Shown piece by piece: positions 1 to 8,221 of a stretch of DNA of 64,000 nucleotides. The stretch is from Streptomyces sp. NBC_00490 (GTDB lineage: Bacteria > Actinomycetota > Actinomycetes > Streptomycetales > Streptomycetaceae). The stretch spans positions 5,642,001 through 5,706,000 of the forward strand of contig NZ_CP107869.1 of assembly GCF_036013645.1 (NCBI RefSeq), given 5' to 3'. Numbering within the stretch: position 1 is the stretch's first letter; each line of letters opens with the position of its first letter. Under the pieces are notes generated by a model, which made no database searches, was not told the origin of the DNA, and saw only the letters and a list, made by a program, of their open reading frames with translations. Position numbers and translations under genes: made by a program.

Positions 1-2
1 CG

Positions 3-320
3 TATCTGCGCCAGACCGTCGTCAATCTCTCCCGCTCGGCCCTGCGCCGCCGCATCCTCGGACTCAAGCTGCTGTCCAAGCCGATGCCGGACATGGCGAG
101 CGCCGAGGAGGGTGCGTACGACCTGCTGGAGCGGGACTCGCTCATCAAGGCGATGAAGGGACTCCAGCGCCGCCAGCGCGAGGTCCTCGTCCTGCGGTAC
201 TTCGCGGACATGACCGAGGCGCAGGTCGCCGAGACGCTCGGGATATCCCTGGGCTCGGTGAAGGCGTACGGCTCCCGCGGAATCGCCGCCCTGCGGGTCG
301 CCATGGAGGCACCGGCATGA
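3..320 (+). CDS. ECF sigma factor, C-terminal part (5' truncated)
   Basis: This is the C-terminal part of a sigma-70 family (ECF, SigE-like) RNA polymerase sigma factor. The reading frame is open from the window edge, so the true start lies upstream. The last 70 residues form a region-4 helix-turn-helix: a motif resembling QRREVLVLRYFADM is followed by EAQVAETLGISLGSVKAYGSRG, the usual recognition helix for the -35 element. The stop overlaps the next start as ATGA, so the two genes are translationally coupled, typical of a sigma factor and its membrane-anchored partner. The target regulon cannot be read from the sequence. Confidence 0.9.
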   Translation, partial: YLRQTVVNLSRSALRRRILGLKLLSKPMPDMASAEEGAYDLLERDSLIKAMKGLQRRQREVLVLRYFADMTEAQVAETLGISLGSVKAYGSRGIAALRVAMEAPA

Positions 321-1489
321 GCGGCCCAGGAGACCACGACGGGCGGCGCCACGCGCATGTCCCGCACGAGCCCTACGAGTGGCGCGAGCCGGGCGATGCG
401 GGCGCGCCGCACAAGCCGAAGCAATCAACTGCTGGGAACGGAACTGTGAACCACGGCCTCGACGACCAGAGCCCCTCGGGAGGGCTCGACTCGGACGAGC
501 TGGCACTGCGCCGCATGCTGCAGCAAGCGGTCGAGGAGATAGAGCCGCGCGACGGCACTCTCGACCATCTGCGCACCGCGGTACCCGCCCGACGCGCCCG
601 CAAGCGGCAGGCACTGGTCGGCATGGCGGCCGCCGCGCTCTTCGTCGGTACCGCCGTCCCCGCCCTGCTGCATGTCTCGGGCGTCACCGGCTCCGACGCC
701 GACCCCCAGAACGCCGGCGCCTACTCGCAGACCCAGGGCGGCGCGACCCAGGGCAAGGGTCCGGACGGCGGCGAGAGCACCTCCGGCGGGTCCTCCAGCA
801 AGGTCGAGGACAAGGACAAGGGCGGCTCGAAGGAAGACGACAAGGACAAGGGCTCCGGCACCGGCACCGGGGGCAGCGACAGCTCCGGTCCCTCGGCCAC
901 CAGCACGGCGGGCGTCCCCGCGTGCACGGCCACGGACCTCGGTGTACCGACCGCCAGCGTCGACCCCGCCGACTCGGCGGGCGCGGTGTACGGCACGTTC
1001 ACCTTCACCAACGGTTCGACCGCGGCCTGTCTGGTCACCGGTCCGGGCAGCGTGGGCACCGCCACGGCGGGCGCGGCGGACTCCACCAAGGTCGCCCCGC
1101 AGCGGCATTTCTCGGGTGACGCGGCGGTCTCCCTGCCCGACCCGTCCCTCGAACTCGCCTCCCTGAGCCTGCAGCCCGGCGCCTCCTACATCGTGAGGTT
1201 CGCCTGGGTCCCCTCGGAGACCTGCCCCGTGGACAACGGCGACCCGGATCCCACCGACGATCCCACCCCCACACCCAGCCCCACCGAGAACTCCGGCACC
1301 ACGGGGGGCACCTCCACGGGCGGCGACACCGGCACCTCCACCCAGATGATGAGGGCGGACGGCACGGTGGACGGCAGCGTGACGATCACCGGCACGGCCG
1401 AGGGCGGCGCCCCGTCGACGTCGGTGACGGTGTCGAACGCGTGCGCGGGCACGGTGTACTGGACGGGTGTGCTGACGCCGACGGCGTAG
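317..1489 (+). CDS. Membrane-anchored probable sigma-factor partner with exported domain
   Basis: This 390-residue protein has a hydrophilic N-terminal part of about 95 residues, one membrane segment (about 97-117) after an Arg/Lys cluster, then a long exported region. The exported part begins with a low-complexity Gly/Ser/Lys/Asp linker (about 125-195) and continues as a Cys-containing beta-rich domain with Thr/Pro/Gly-rich stretches. It overlaps the upstream ECF sigma gene by four bases. A small cytoplasmic domain, one membrane span and an exported sensor domain is the usual plan of an anti-sigma factor. I see no clear zinc-binding HxxxCxxC motif, so the anti-sigma role is inferred from position and topology. 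Confidence 0.75.
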   Translation: MSGPGDHDGRRHAHVPHEPYEWREPGDAGAPHKPKQSTAGNGTVNHGLDDQSPSGGLDSDELALRRMLQQAVEEIEPRDGTLDHLRTAVPARRARKRQALVGMAAAALFVGTAVPALLHVSGVTGSDADPQNAGAYSQTQGGATQGKGPDGGESTSGGSSSKVEDKDKGGSKEDDKDKGSGTGTGGSDSSGPSATSTAGVPACTATDLGVPTASVDPADSAGAVYGTFTFTNGSTAACLVTGPGSVGTATAGAADSTKVAPQRHFSGDAAVSLPDPSLELASLSLQPGASYIVRFAWVPSETCPVDNGDPDPTDDPTPTPSPTENSGTTGGTSTGGDTGTSTQMMRADGTVDGSVTITGTAEGGAPSTSVTVSNACAGTVYWTGVLTPTA

Positions 1490-1537
1490 CTCAGGCGGCG
1501 TGGAGCCGGTGCGGCAGGAAACCGGTCGGACTCGGCG

Positions 1538-2335
1538 TCACACCGACGCGGGCTGATCGCCCGGTTTCGGCTCCGGCTCCGGCAGCAGCCCGAGCTCGGC
1601 ATCCCGGATGAACTCCACCTCGCGCCGGATCAGCCGGAACCACATGAAGACCACGAACCCGGCGAAGACGAACCACTCGCCGGTGTAGCCGAGGTTCTGG
1701 AACGCCTTGAGATTCAGCCCGGTGTCCGGAGCCGCGGCCGCGGGCACCGCCTTCATCCCGGCGTCCCCGGTGTTGAGGGTGACCCAGGCGTCGTACACGT
1801 CGTACGACACCAGGTTCACCAGGTAGGCCGCGCTGATCGCCGACGTCTGCCCGGCCGGCAGCCCGCCCTGTGCGCTGACCCCGTTCTCACCGGGCTGCTC
1901 GGACGCCTGCAGGGCTCCCGTGACGGTGACCCGGCCCGAGGGCGCGGCCGGAGCCTTCGCGGCGTCCGCGGTCCCCGGCAGCCATCCCCGCACCACCGGC
2001 AGGGCCTTGCCGCCGTCGGTCCGCAGCAACGTCAGCACGTAGTAGCCGTTCCTGCCGTCCAGCTCCCGGCCCGGTACCAGCAACTGCTTCCCGTACCGCC
2101 CGGTCGCGGTGGTCTGCGCCCCGGACGTCTCCTTGTCCACCGGCAGCAGGTCGGCCAGCGGCCGCGCGGGATCCCCCGCGTCCGTCGCGACCTGCGAGGT
2201 CGCCCGGTCGTGATCCGCCATCCGGTCCTCGAACCGGCTCAGCTGCCAGGACCCCATGAACACACAGAAGGGGATGGCGAGCAGCACGAAGACGTTGATC
2301 CCCCACCAACGGGGCGTCAGCAGAAACCGGTACAC
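1538..2335 (-). CDS. SURF1 family cytochrome oxidase biogenesis protein
   Basis: This is a SURF1-type protein, which assists maturation of the haem-copper cytochrome c oxidase in the membrane. It has the family plan: an N-terminal membrane helix (about 13-30, GINVFVLLAIPFCVFMGSWQ) followed by QLSRFEDR, a large external domain with a VVRGWLPG segment, and a second helix near residues 217-237 preceding a charged tail. Its 265 residues match actinobacterial members. Translation starts at GTG. It converges with the sigma-partner gene, and its stop lies 48 bases beyond that gene's end. No cytochrome oxidase subunits are in the window. Confidence 0.88.
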   Translation of the reverse strand: MYRFLLTPRWWGINVFVLLAIPFCVFMGSWQLSRFEDRMADHDRATSQVATDAGDPARPLADLLPVDKETSGAQTTATGRYGKQLLVPGRELDGRNGYYVLTLLRTDGGKALPVVRGWLPGTADAAKAPAAPSGRVTVTGALQASEQPGENGVSAQGGLPAGQTSAISAAYLVNLVSYDVYDAWVTLNTGDAGMKAVPAAAAPDTGLNLKAFQNLGYTGEWFVFAGFVVFMWFRLIRREVEFIRDAELGLLPEPEPKPGDQPASV

Positions 2336-2378
2336 ACCTCAACGGTACGGGGCAGTCGGCGGGCATCGGCCCGCGGGG

Positions 2379-2753
2379 TCAGTACCTCTCGACGAGATGC
2401 TCCCGCCCCGCCGGCGGCTCGTACGGCTCCGGCCAGAAGTCGGTCATGGCGGATATCCGGCCGTGCTCGTCCCCGGTGAAGAACGCGATGCCGTACATCT
2501 CCTCCAGCCCCACCGTGAAGTGGACCCAGCTGACCACCTGCCCCGGCTCGGCGACGATCCGCTCGATCCGCAGGTGCCAGTCACCGGGATACTCCCGGTT
2601 GAACCGCACGAACTGTTCTCGCCCGCTGATCCGCTCACGTGTCTGCGGCAGCGTGTACACGACGTCCTCGGCCAGCGTGTCCGCGAACGCGTCCCAGTCC
2701 CGGGCCTCGGCGGTGGCCCAGAAGGTCTCGACTGTCTTGCGCAGATCTGTCAT
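2379..2753 (-). CDS. SnoaL/NTF2-like nuclear transport factor 2 family protein
   Basis: This 124-residue protein has the SnoaL/NTF2-like cone fold pattern. It opens with MTDLRKTVETFWATAEARDWDAF, followed by LAEDVVYTLPQ and FNREYPGDWHLRIERI, and ends near FFTGDEHGRISAMTDFWPEP. Such proteins include small polyketide cyclases, isomerases and stress proteins, and no specific reaction can be assigned. I chose the internal ATG at 2753 because the fold begins there; the in-frame upstream extension is low-quality and would run into the promoter region of the divergent S9 peptidase. Confidence 0.8.
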   Translation of the reverse strand: MTDLRKTVETFWATAEARDWDAFADTLAEDVVYTLPQTRERISGREQFVRFNREYPGDWHLRIERIVAEPGQVVSWVHFTVGLEEMYGIAFFTGDEHGRISAMTDFWPEPYEPPAGREHLVERY

Positions 2754-2802
2754 GCGGTCGAGTCTGCACCCGGCCACTGACAACGGGGTCCCGCGGTGGA
2801 GG

Positions 2803-2811
2803 TTGTCCACA
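2803..2811 (+). promoter_or_regulatory. DnaA-box-like 9-mer TTGTCCACA
   Basis: The 9-mer TTGTCCACA matches the DnaA box favoured in Streptomyces exactly. It lies 50 bases upstream of the S9 peptidase start, between divergent genes. It is a single site, so it is not an origin. A regulatory or titration role is possible, and a chance match is also possible. Confidence 0.3.
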
Positions 2812-2862
2812 GGCTGGGGACCTCGGCGGCACATTGTCGGCGGGGCCAGGCACTATGGGGCC

Positions 2863-4686
2863 ATGACTGAGAGCAACGGGTCCGTCTCGCCCGAGCAGAA
2901 CGAACCGACGCCGGACTGGGAGAAGCGCTTCCGGGCGCCCCGGGTGTCCCTGCCCGACTGGGCGGAGGACGCACCGGACCGCTCCCTGTTCGTGTCGAAC
3001 GCGACAGGGACGTACGAGCTGTACGCCTGGGACCGCGCCACGGGCGAGCAGCGCCAGGTGACCGACCGGCCGAACGGCACGACGGACGGGGTGCTCTCCC
3101 CGGACGGCGCGTGGATCTGGTGGTTCGACGACAAGGACGGCGACGAGTTCGGAGTCTGGCGCCGACAGCCGTTCGCGGGCGGCGAGGACGACCTCGCGGC
3201 ACCGGGCCTGGACGCCTCCTACCCGGCGGGCCTCGCCCTCGCCCGGGACGGCCGTACGGCGGTGGTGGGCCGCTCCACCGACGAGGACGGTACGACGATC
3301 TATCTCGTCCGCGAGGGCGAGCAGCCGGTGGAGATCTACCGCCACCGTGAGTCCGCCGGCGTCGGGGACCTCTCCCACGACGGCTCGCTGATCGCGCTGG
3401 AGCACACCGAGCACGGCGACGCGATGCACTCGGCCCTGCGGGTGGTCCGCCCCGACGGCACCGCGGTCGCCGACCTCGACGACACCAAGGACGGCACCCA
3501 GGAGCGGGGCCTGGAGGTCCTGGGCTTCGCCCCGGTCGACGGCGACCCGCGCCTGCTGATCGGCCACCAGCGCCGGGGCCGCTGGGAGCCCCTGGTCTGG
3601 GACGTCTCGACCGGCGTGGAGACCGACCTCGCCCTCGACCTGCCCGGTGACGTGAGCGCCGAGTGGTACCCGGACGGCACCGGACTGCTCATCGCGCACA
3701 GCTTCGAGGCCCGCAGCGAGTTGTTCCGCTACGACCTGGCGACCCGTGAGCTGGTGCGGATCCCGACCCCGCCCGGCTCGGTCTCCGGCGCGACGGCCCG
3801 CCCCGACGGCAGCGTCGAGTACCTGTGGTCCTCGGCCGCCGAACCGTCGACGGTCCGCTCGACGACGGGCCGGGTCGTCCTGGACCCGCCGGGCCTGAAG
3901 TCCCCGGGCTCGGTCCCGGTGGAGGACGTCTGGGTGGAGGGCCCGGGCGGCCGTATCCACGCCCTGGTCCAGAAGCCGCGGGGCGCGACGGGCCCCCTGC
4001 CCACGGTCTTCGACATCCACGGCGGCCCGACCTGGCACGACAGCGACGCCTTCGCGGCCGGCCCGGCGGCATGGGTCGACCACGGGTACGCGGTGGTGCG
4101 GGTCAACTACCGCGGCTCCACGGGCTACGGCCGCGCGTGGACCGACGCCCTGAAGTACCGCGTCGGTCTGATCGAGCTGGAGGACATCGCGGCGGTCAGG
4201 GAATGGGCCGTGAGCACGGGTCTCGCCGACCCCGCCCGTCTGATCCTGACCGGCGGCTCCTGGGGCGGCTACCTCACCCTCCTCGGCCTCGGCACCCAGC
4301 CCGACGCCTGGACCCTGGGCATCGCGGCCGTCCCCGTCGCCGACTACGTCACGGCGTACCACGACGAGATGGAAGCCCTGAAGGCCATGGACCGCACCCT
4401 CCTGGGCGGCACCCCGGAAGAGGTCCCCGAGCGCTTCGAGGCAAGCTCCCCCCTCACCTACGTCGACCAGGTCAAGGCCCCGGTCTACATCTCGGCCGGC
4501 GTCAACGACCCCCGTTGCCCCATCCGCCAGATCGACAACTACGTCAAGCGCCTGGAAGCCCGCGGCGCGGTCCACGAGGTCTACCGCTACGACGCGGGCC
4601 ACGGCTCACTGGTAGTGGACGAACGCATCAAGCAGGTATCCCTGGAACTGGACTTCGCCACCCGCCACCTGCCCCCGACCCCCTGA
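2863..4686 (+). CDS. S9 family prolyl oligopeptidase-type peptidase
   Basis: This 607-residue serine peptidase of the prolyl oligopeptidase/acylaminoacyl-peptidase clan hydrolyses short peptides. An N-terminal beta-propeller region carries repeated TolB/WD-like blades (for example LSPDGAWIWWF and LARDGRTAVVG). The C-terminal alpha/beta-hydrolase domain has the oxyanion motif DIHGGPTWHD, the nucleophile elbow GGSWGGY with Ser466, Asp549 in GVNDPRCP and His580 in AGHGS. No signal peptide is visible, so it is probably cytosolic. I start it at the ATG at 2863, where conserved sequence begins; the frame stays open upstream only because of high GC. Confidence 0.92.
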   Translation: MTESNGSVSPEQNEPTPDWEKRFRAPRVSLPDWAEDAPDRSLFVSNATGTYELYAWDRATGEQRQVTDRPNGTTDGVLSPDGAWIWWFDDKDGDEFGVWRRQPFAGGEDDLAAPGLDASYPAGLALARDGRTAVVGRSTDEDGTTIYLVREGEQPVEIYRHRESAGVGDLSHDGSLIALEHTEHGDAMHSALRVVRPDGTAVADLDDTKDGTQERGLEVLGFAPVDGDPRLLIGHQRRGRWEPLVWDVSTGVETDLALDLPGDVSAEWYPDGTGLLIAHSFEARSELFRYDLATRELVRIPTPPGSVSGATARPDGSVEYLWSSAAEPSTVRSTTGRVVLDPPGLKSPGSVPVEDVWVEGPGGRIHALVQKPRGATGPLPTVFDIHGGPTWHDSDAFAAGPAAWVDHGYAVVRVNYRGSTGYGRAWTDALKYRVGLIELEDIAAVREWAVSTGLADPARLILTGGSWGGYLTLLGLGTQPDAWTLGIAAVPVADYVTAYHDEMEALKAMDRTLLGGTPEEVPERFEASSPLTYVDQVKAPVYISAGVNDPRCPIRQIDNYVKRLEARGAVHEVYRYDAGHGSLVVDERIKQVSLELDFATRHLPPTP

Positions 4687-4695
4687 CCCACCGCT

Positions 4696-4720
4696 CCCCG
4701 ACGCCGTCCCGGCGTCGGGG
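4696..4720 (+). terminator. Hairpin terminator after S9 peptidase
   Basis: A 10-bp perfect stem (CCCCGACGCC with GGCGTCGGGG) and a 5-base loop start ten bases after the peptidase stop. There is no T-run, as is common for Streptomyces terminators. Confidence 0.6.
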
Positions 4721-4731
4721 ACCGTGTCTTT

Positions 4732-4890
4732 CAGCCTGTCCGGCGTTCGAGGACGAGGGTTCGCCATCCCGATCCCCCACCCACCCGCGTGAATCTCAGC
4801 CCGTCCGGCGTTTGAGGACGAGGCCCTTTCGGGGCCGACGGGGGTCTGGGGGCGCAGCCCCCGGGGACCGGGGTCGAAGGGGCAGCGCCC
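4732..4890. repeat. Streptomyces-type intergenic repeat, two copies plus GC hairpins
   Basis: Two near-identical 26-base copies (4732-4757 and 4797-4822) share the core GTCCGGCGTT and GAGGACGAG and differ at two positions. They are followed by GC-rich inverted repeats around GGGGGCGCAGCCCCC and GGGGCAGCGCCCC (about 4845-4890). This type of module is widespread between Streptomyces genes, often after stops. It fills the gap between two convergent genes and probably forms RNA hairpins. A more decayed copy seems to lie near 22552-22585. Confidence 0.65.
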
Positions 4891-4959
4891 CTGGAGGATG
4901 GGACGGGTAGGGGCGGCGGGGGCGAAACAACCCACCCCGCACCCCTACACCCCGCGCCC

Positions 4960-7026
4960 CTACATCCCGGCCCGCTCCCGAGCCCGCCTCCCCAACAACT
5001 CCGCCAACCCACGCCGAGTGGCCGCCAACACCACCCGATCCGCCCCCTTCAGCACATACGTATCGGGCAGATCCCACACCAGCCCCGACGGCGACCCGAC
5101 CTCCTCGTACGCCCCCTCCACAGCCGACTCCTCCCGCCGCCGCCCGGTGTACGCGGTGTCCAACGCCAGCACCCGCCACGCCCCCGCCCGAAACGCCTCC
5201 CCGACCGTCTTCCCCTCCAACTGCGGATGCCCACCCACCTCGACCGCGGCGAACAGCAACACCCGCCGCTCCACAGGAATCGCCCCCAGAATCTGCCGCC
5301 CCATCATGGCCCCGGCGAACGCGGGCGCAGCCAGATGAGACACACTCCGACTCCGAGTGGAAGCCTGCGGATGAGCGGCCCGCAGGGTCCGGTACACCGC
5401 GGTGGCGAAGTCGTCGTCGTACAACCGCAGCACCACCCGAAGATCCGGCCGCACGGACCGCGCGTACAACGCCGCCTCCAGATTCGTCGTATCCGCACTG
5501 GTCACCGCCAGCAACGCGTGCGCCCGATGCACCTTGGCAGCCTCCAGCACCCCTTCCTGAGTGACATCCCCGAGCACCACGGGCACCCGCAGCCGCCGAG
5601 CGGTCGCCAGCCCCCGGGCCTCGGGATCGGACTCCACGCACACCACGGGGATGTTCAGCTCCCGCAACCGCGTCAGCACCCGGGTGCCGATCTTCCCCAG
5701 TCCGAGCAGCACCACATGCCCACCCAGCCCCCGCGGCGGCTTGCGCAACGCGGACGCGGTCCGAAAGGTACCCAGCGCCTCGAGCACCGCGGCCAGCAGC
5801 ACCGGCAGCAGCAGCAACCCGACGAGCCCGGCGAGGAGTTGCAGGACCTGGCGCCCGGTGGACGCCCCGAGCGCGGGGTCGTTGATGGCGAAGAGATCGA
5901 GAAGGGTCATGTAGGTCGCGTACAGCGGATGGTCCCCGGTCACCACGGTCAGCGCGACGGCGAGCGCGGCCACACACCCCACCAGCCCGGCCAGCGACCA
6001 CCGCAGCCGCCGCGAGAAGAGCGAGGCGAACGGCGGCACGACACTGCGCCCCGGGGACATGGAAGGCGCCGCGTACGACACCTGCTCCAGCACCACGGTC
6101 CCGCGCTCACCGGCCGCCCGTACCGCCGCGGCGTCCGGCAGCAGCTCGGGCCCCTGCTCGGCACCGCCCGGATCGGCCCCGTCGGGCCCCGCGGTGCCGT
6201 TGCCGCTCGCGGACAGCAGCGCCAGCGTGGCCCGCCCGGAACCACCGCCTCCCGGCGGCAGCTCCACGGCCCGCAGCAGCAACCCGTCCGTCTGCACGAC
6301 CTTGCTGGTCCCGGCGACGGCACTGGCCACCAGCGCCGGCGCGGCGGTGTCGGCGTCGGACAGGACGGTCGTCGACGCGTCGAAACCGGACCCGGAGTCG
6401 GACGCGGAGCCGGAGTCGGACCCGGAGCCCGCGTCCGAATCGTCCCCGGAGGCCAAGGCCGAAGCCTGGTCGAGGAGTTCCTCGATGTACTGCCCCAACC
6501 GCCGGTTGTAGAGCCGCAGGACGAGCCGCAGCCGGGGGTTGAGCCGGCGGGCGGTCAGCGCGGCACGGATGTTGGTCTCGTCGTCGTCGTACACGAGCGC
6601 CAGCGCGGCGGCCCGTTCCACCCCGGCGTCGGCGAGCACGGCCTCGGTCGCCTCGGCGGCCTCCAGTAACCGTTCACCACCGGCGGGTTCGGCCGCCCCC
6701 GCCCGGCCACCGGCGGCACTCACCATCCGGTCCAGCAACGCCGCCGAAGCCGCCCGCGCCCGCCCCACCACCGGCGGCCGCACGCTCCGCTCGGACGCGG
6801 GCACGACAAGGGTGACCTGCTCCCCGTACACCCCCCGCAACTCGGCGGCCAGCCGATGCGCAAGCCCGTCGTCGCCGCAGACCACCATGTGCGTGGCGGC
6901 GGCACCCTGTTGACCTTGATTCGGAACGCTGCCCACGAGGGGAAAGAGTGCCCTACCGGGACGGGGGGTTCCAGGACGGGGTCGGTCGGCGGCGCCGGTT
7001 CCCGCGGTTCGTAAGGTTCCCGTCAT
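4960..7026 (-). CDS. TrkA/RCK NAD-binding membrane protein (two RCK domains)
   Basis: This 688-residue protein holds two nucleotide-binding RCK (TrkA-N-like) regions flanking a membrane part. The first starts at THMVVCGDDGLAHRLAAEL. The middle section has several hydrophobic helices (LAGLVGCVAALAVALTVV and LLAGLVGLLLLPVLLAAVL). The second RCK has a Rossmann glycine motif LLGLGKIGTRVL and the acidic residue in CVESDPEA, followed by LLAVTSADTTNLEAAL. Such proteins gate potassium or other cation channels in response to NAD(H). I see no TVGYG-type selectivity filter, so the pore may be divergent or belong to another protein. An acidic Ser/Asp low-complexity insert interrupts the N-terminal half. 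The ATG at 7026 is 40 bases from the divergent permease. Confidence 0.8.
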   Translation of the reverse strand: MTGTLRTAGTGAADRPRPGTPRPGRALFPLVGSVPNQGQQGAAATHMVVCGDDGLAHRLAAELRGVYGEQVTLVVPASERSVRPPVVGRARAASAALLDRMVSAAGGRAGAAEPAGGERLLEAAEATEAVLADAGVERAAALALVYDDDETNIRAALTARRLNPRLRLVLRLYNRRLGQYIEELLDQASALASGDDSDAGSGSDSGSASDSGSGFDASTTVLSDADTAAPALVASAVAGTSKVVQTDGLLLRAVELPPGGGGSGRATLALLSASGNGTAGPDGADPGGAEQGPELLPDAAAVRAAGERGTVVLEQVSYAAPSMSPGRSVVPPFASLFSRRLRWSLAGLVGCVAALAVALTVVTGDHPLYATYMTLLDLFAINDPALGASTGRQVLQLLAGLVGLLLLPVLLAAVLEALGTFRTASALRKPPRGLGGHVVLLGLGKIGTRVLTRLRELNIPVVCVESDPEARGLATARRLRVPVVLGDVTQEGVLEAAKVHRAHALLAVTSADTTNLEAALYARSVRPDLRVVLRLYDDDFATAVYRTLRAAHPQASTRSRSVSHLAAPAFAGAMMGRQILGAIPVERRVLLFAAVEVGGHPQLEGKTVGEAFRAGAWRVLALDTAYTGRRREESAVEGAYEEVGSPSGLVWDLPDTYVLKGADRVVLAATRRGLAELLGRRARERAGM

Positions 7027-7066
7027 GATCCGGTGCCGAGTTGAGCAAGGGCGCCACAATGCCCGT

Positions 7067-8221
7067 ATGGGAGGAAAGGCACCGCACACCGAGCCCGGAG
7101 GTACCGCGCCCGTGGCCCTCACCAAAGCCGCGCCGAACCGGCCCGACGCCACCCCGAGCCCACCCGACGCCACACCCGCCGAGCCGAAGACTCCGCACCC
7201 GAAGGCCCCGCACCCGGAGGCCCCGCACCCGGAGGCCCCGCACCCGAAGGCCCCGCACGCGGAGGACCAGGCCCGCCACCTCAACTCCCCCCTCCTCCTC
7301 ACGATGCTCCTGCTCCTGGTGCTGCTCATGCAGGGCCCGATCCGCGGGCTGCTCGCCGCCCCGGTGATGCAGAGCTGGATGACGGTGTTCGTGGCCGTGG
7401 TCGTCCAGGCTCTCCCCTTCCTCGTGCTCGGTGTGATGCTCTCGGCGGCGATCGCGGTGTTCGTACCGGCGTCCTTCTTCGCCCGCGCGCTGCCCAAACG
7501 CCCCGCCCTGGCGGTCCCGGTCGCGGGTGTGGCGGGCGCGGTGCTGCCCGGCTGCGAGTGCGCGTCCGTCCCCGTGGCCGGAGCCCTGGTCCGCAGGGGC
7601 GTCGCCCCCGCCGCCGCCCTGGCGTTCCTGCTCTCCGCCCCGGCGATCAACCCGATCGTGCTGACGGCGACGGCGGTCGCGTTCCCGAACAACCCCGAGA
7701 TGGTCCTCGCCCGTTTCGTCGCCAGCCTGTTCGTGGCGTGCGCGATGGGCTGGCTGTGGCTGCGCCTCGGCCGTACCGACTGGCTGCGGCCACCGGCCCG
7801 CGCGTCGTACGAGGGCCAGAGCAAAGGGGCGGCGTTCTGGGGGTCGGTCCGGCACGACGTGATGCACGCCGGCGGTTTCCTGGTCGTCGGCGCGATGGCG
7901 GCGGCGACACTGAAGGCGGTCGTACCGGCGGAATGGCTGCGCGCGGCGGCGGGGAATCCTTTCGTCTCCGTGCTCGCCCTCGCCGTACTGGCCGTCCTGC
8001 TGTCGATCTGCTCGGAGGCGGACGCGTTCGTCGCCGCGTCCCTGTCCCAGTTCTCGCTCACCGCACGACTGGCGTTCCTGGTGGTCGGCCCGATGATCGA
8101 CCTGAAGCTGTTCGCGATGCAGGCCGGCACCTTCGGCCGCGGTTTCGCGCTGCGCTTCGCGCCCGCCACCTTCGTCCTCGCCGTCCTGGTGTCGGTGCTG
8201 ACCGGGGCGGTGCTGCTGTGA
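7067..8221 (+). CDS. YraQ/DUF318-type permease
   Basis: This is a 384-residue polytopic membrane protein of the DUF318/YraQ (SO_0444, ArsP-like) permease group. About eight hydrophobic helices follow a Pro/His-rich cytosolic N-terminus. The conserved GCECASVPVAGAL and SAPAINPIVL motifs, and a second-half SEADAFVAASL motif, are typical of this family, which is linked to export of metalloids or other small species; the substrate here is unknown. The N-terminus holds five 15-base repeats. The gene overlaps its partner at 8218 as GTGA. ATG 7067 is preferred because an upstream start would intrude into the divergent gene. Confidence 0.85.
   Translation: MGGKAPHTEPGGTAPVALTKAAPNRPDATPSPPDATPAEPKTPHPKAPHPEAPHPEAPHPKAPHAEDQARHLNSPLLLTMLLLLVLLMQGPIRGLLAAPVMQSWMTVFVAVVVQALPFLVLGVMLSAAIAVFVPASFFARALPKRPALAVPVAGVAGAVLPGCECASVPVAGALVRRGVAPAAALAFLLSAPAINPIVLTATAVAFPNNPEMVLARFVASLFVACAMGWLWLRLGRTDWLRPPARASYEGQSKGAAFWGSVRHDVMHAGGFLVVGAMAAATLKAVVPAEWLRAAAGNPFVSVLALAVLAVLLSICSEADAFVAASLSQFSLTARLAFLVVGPMIDLKLFAMQAGTFGRGFALRFAPATFVLAVLVSVLTGAVLL
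7193..7267 (+). repeat. Five 15-bp tandem repeats encoding PHPxAP-type units
   Basis: Five consecutive 15-base units, of the form CCGCACCCGGAGGCC with small changes, encode a repeating Pro-His-Pro-Lys/Glu-Ala pattern in the permease N-terminus. The array is in frame, so copy-number change would lengthen or shorten the tail without frameshift. Confidence 0.85.

Noticed and set aside
2635..4602. 655-codon minus-strand ORF opposite the S9 peptidase
   Set aside because: Val/Arg/Gly-rich shadow frame with no motif; the plus strand has a full catalytic triad.
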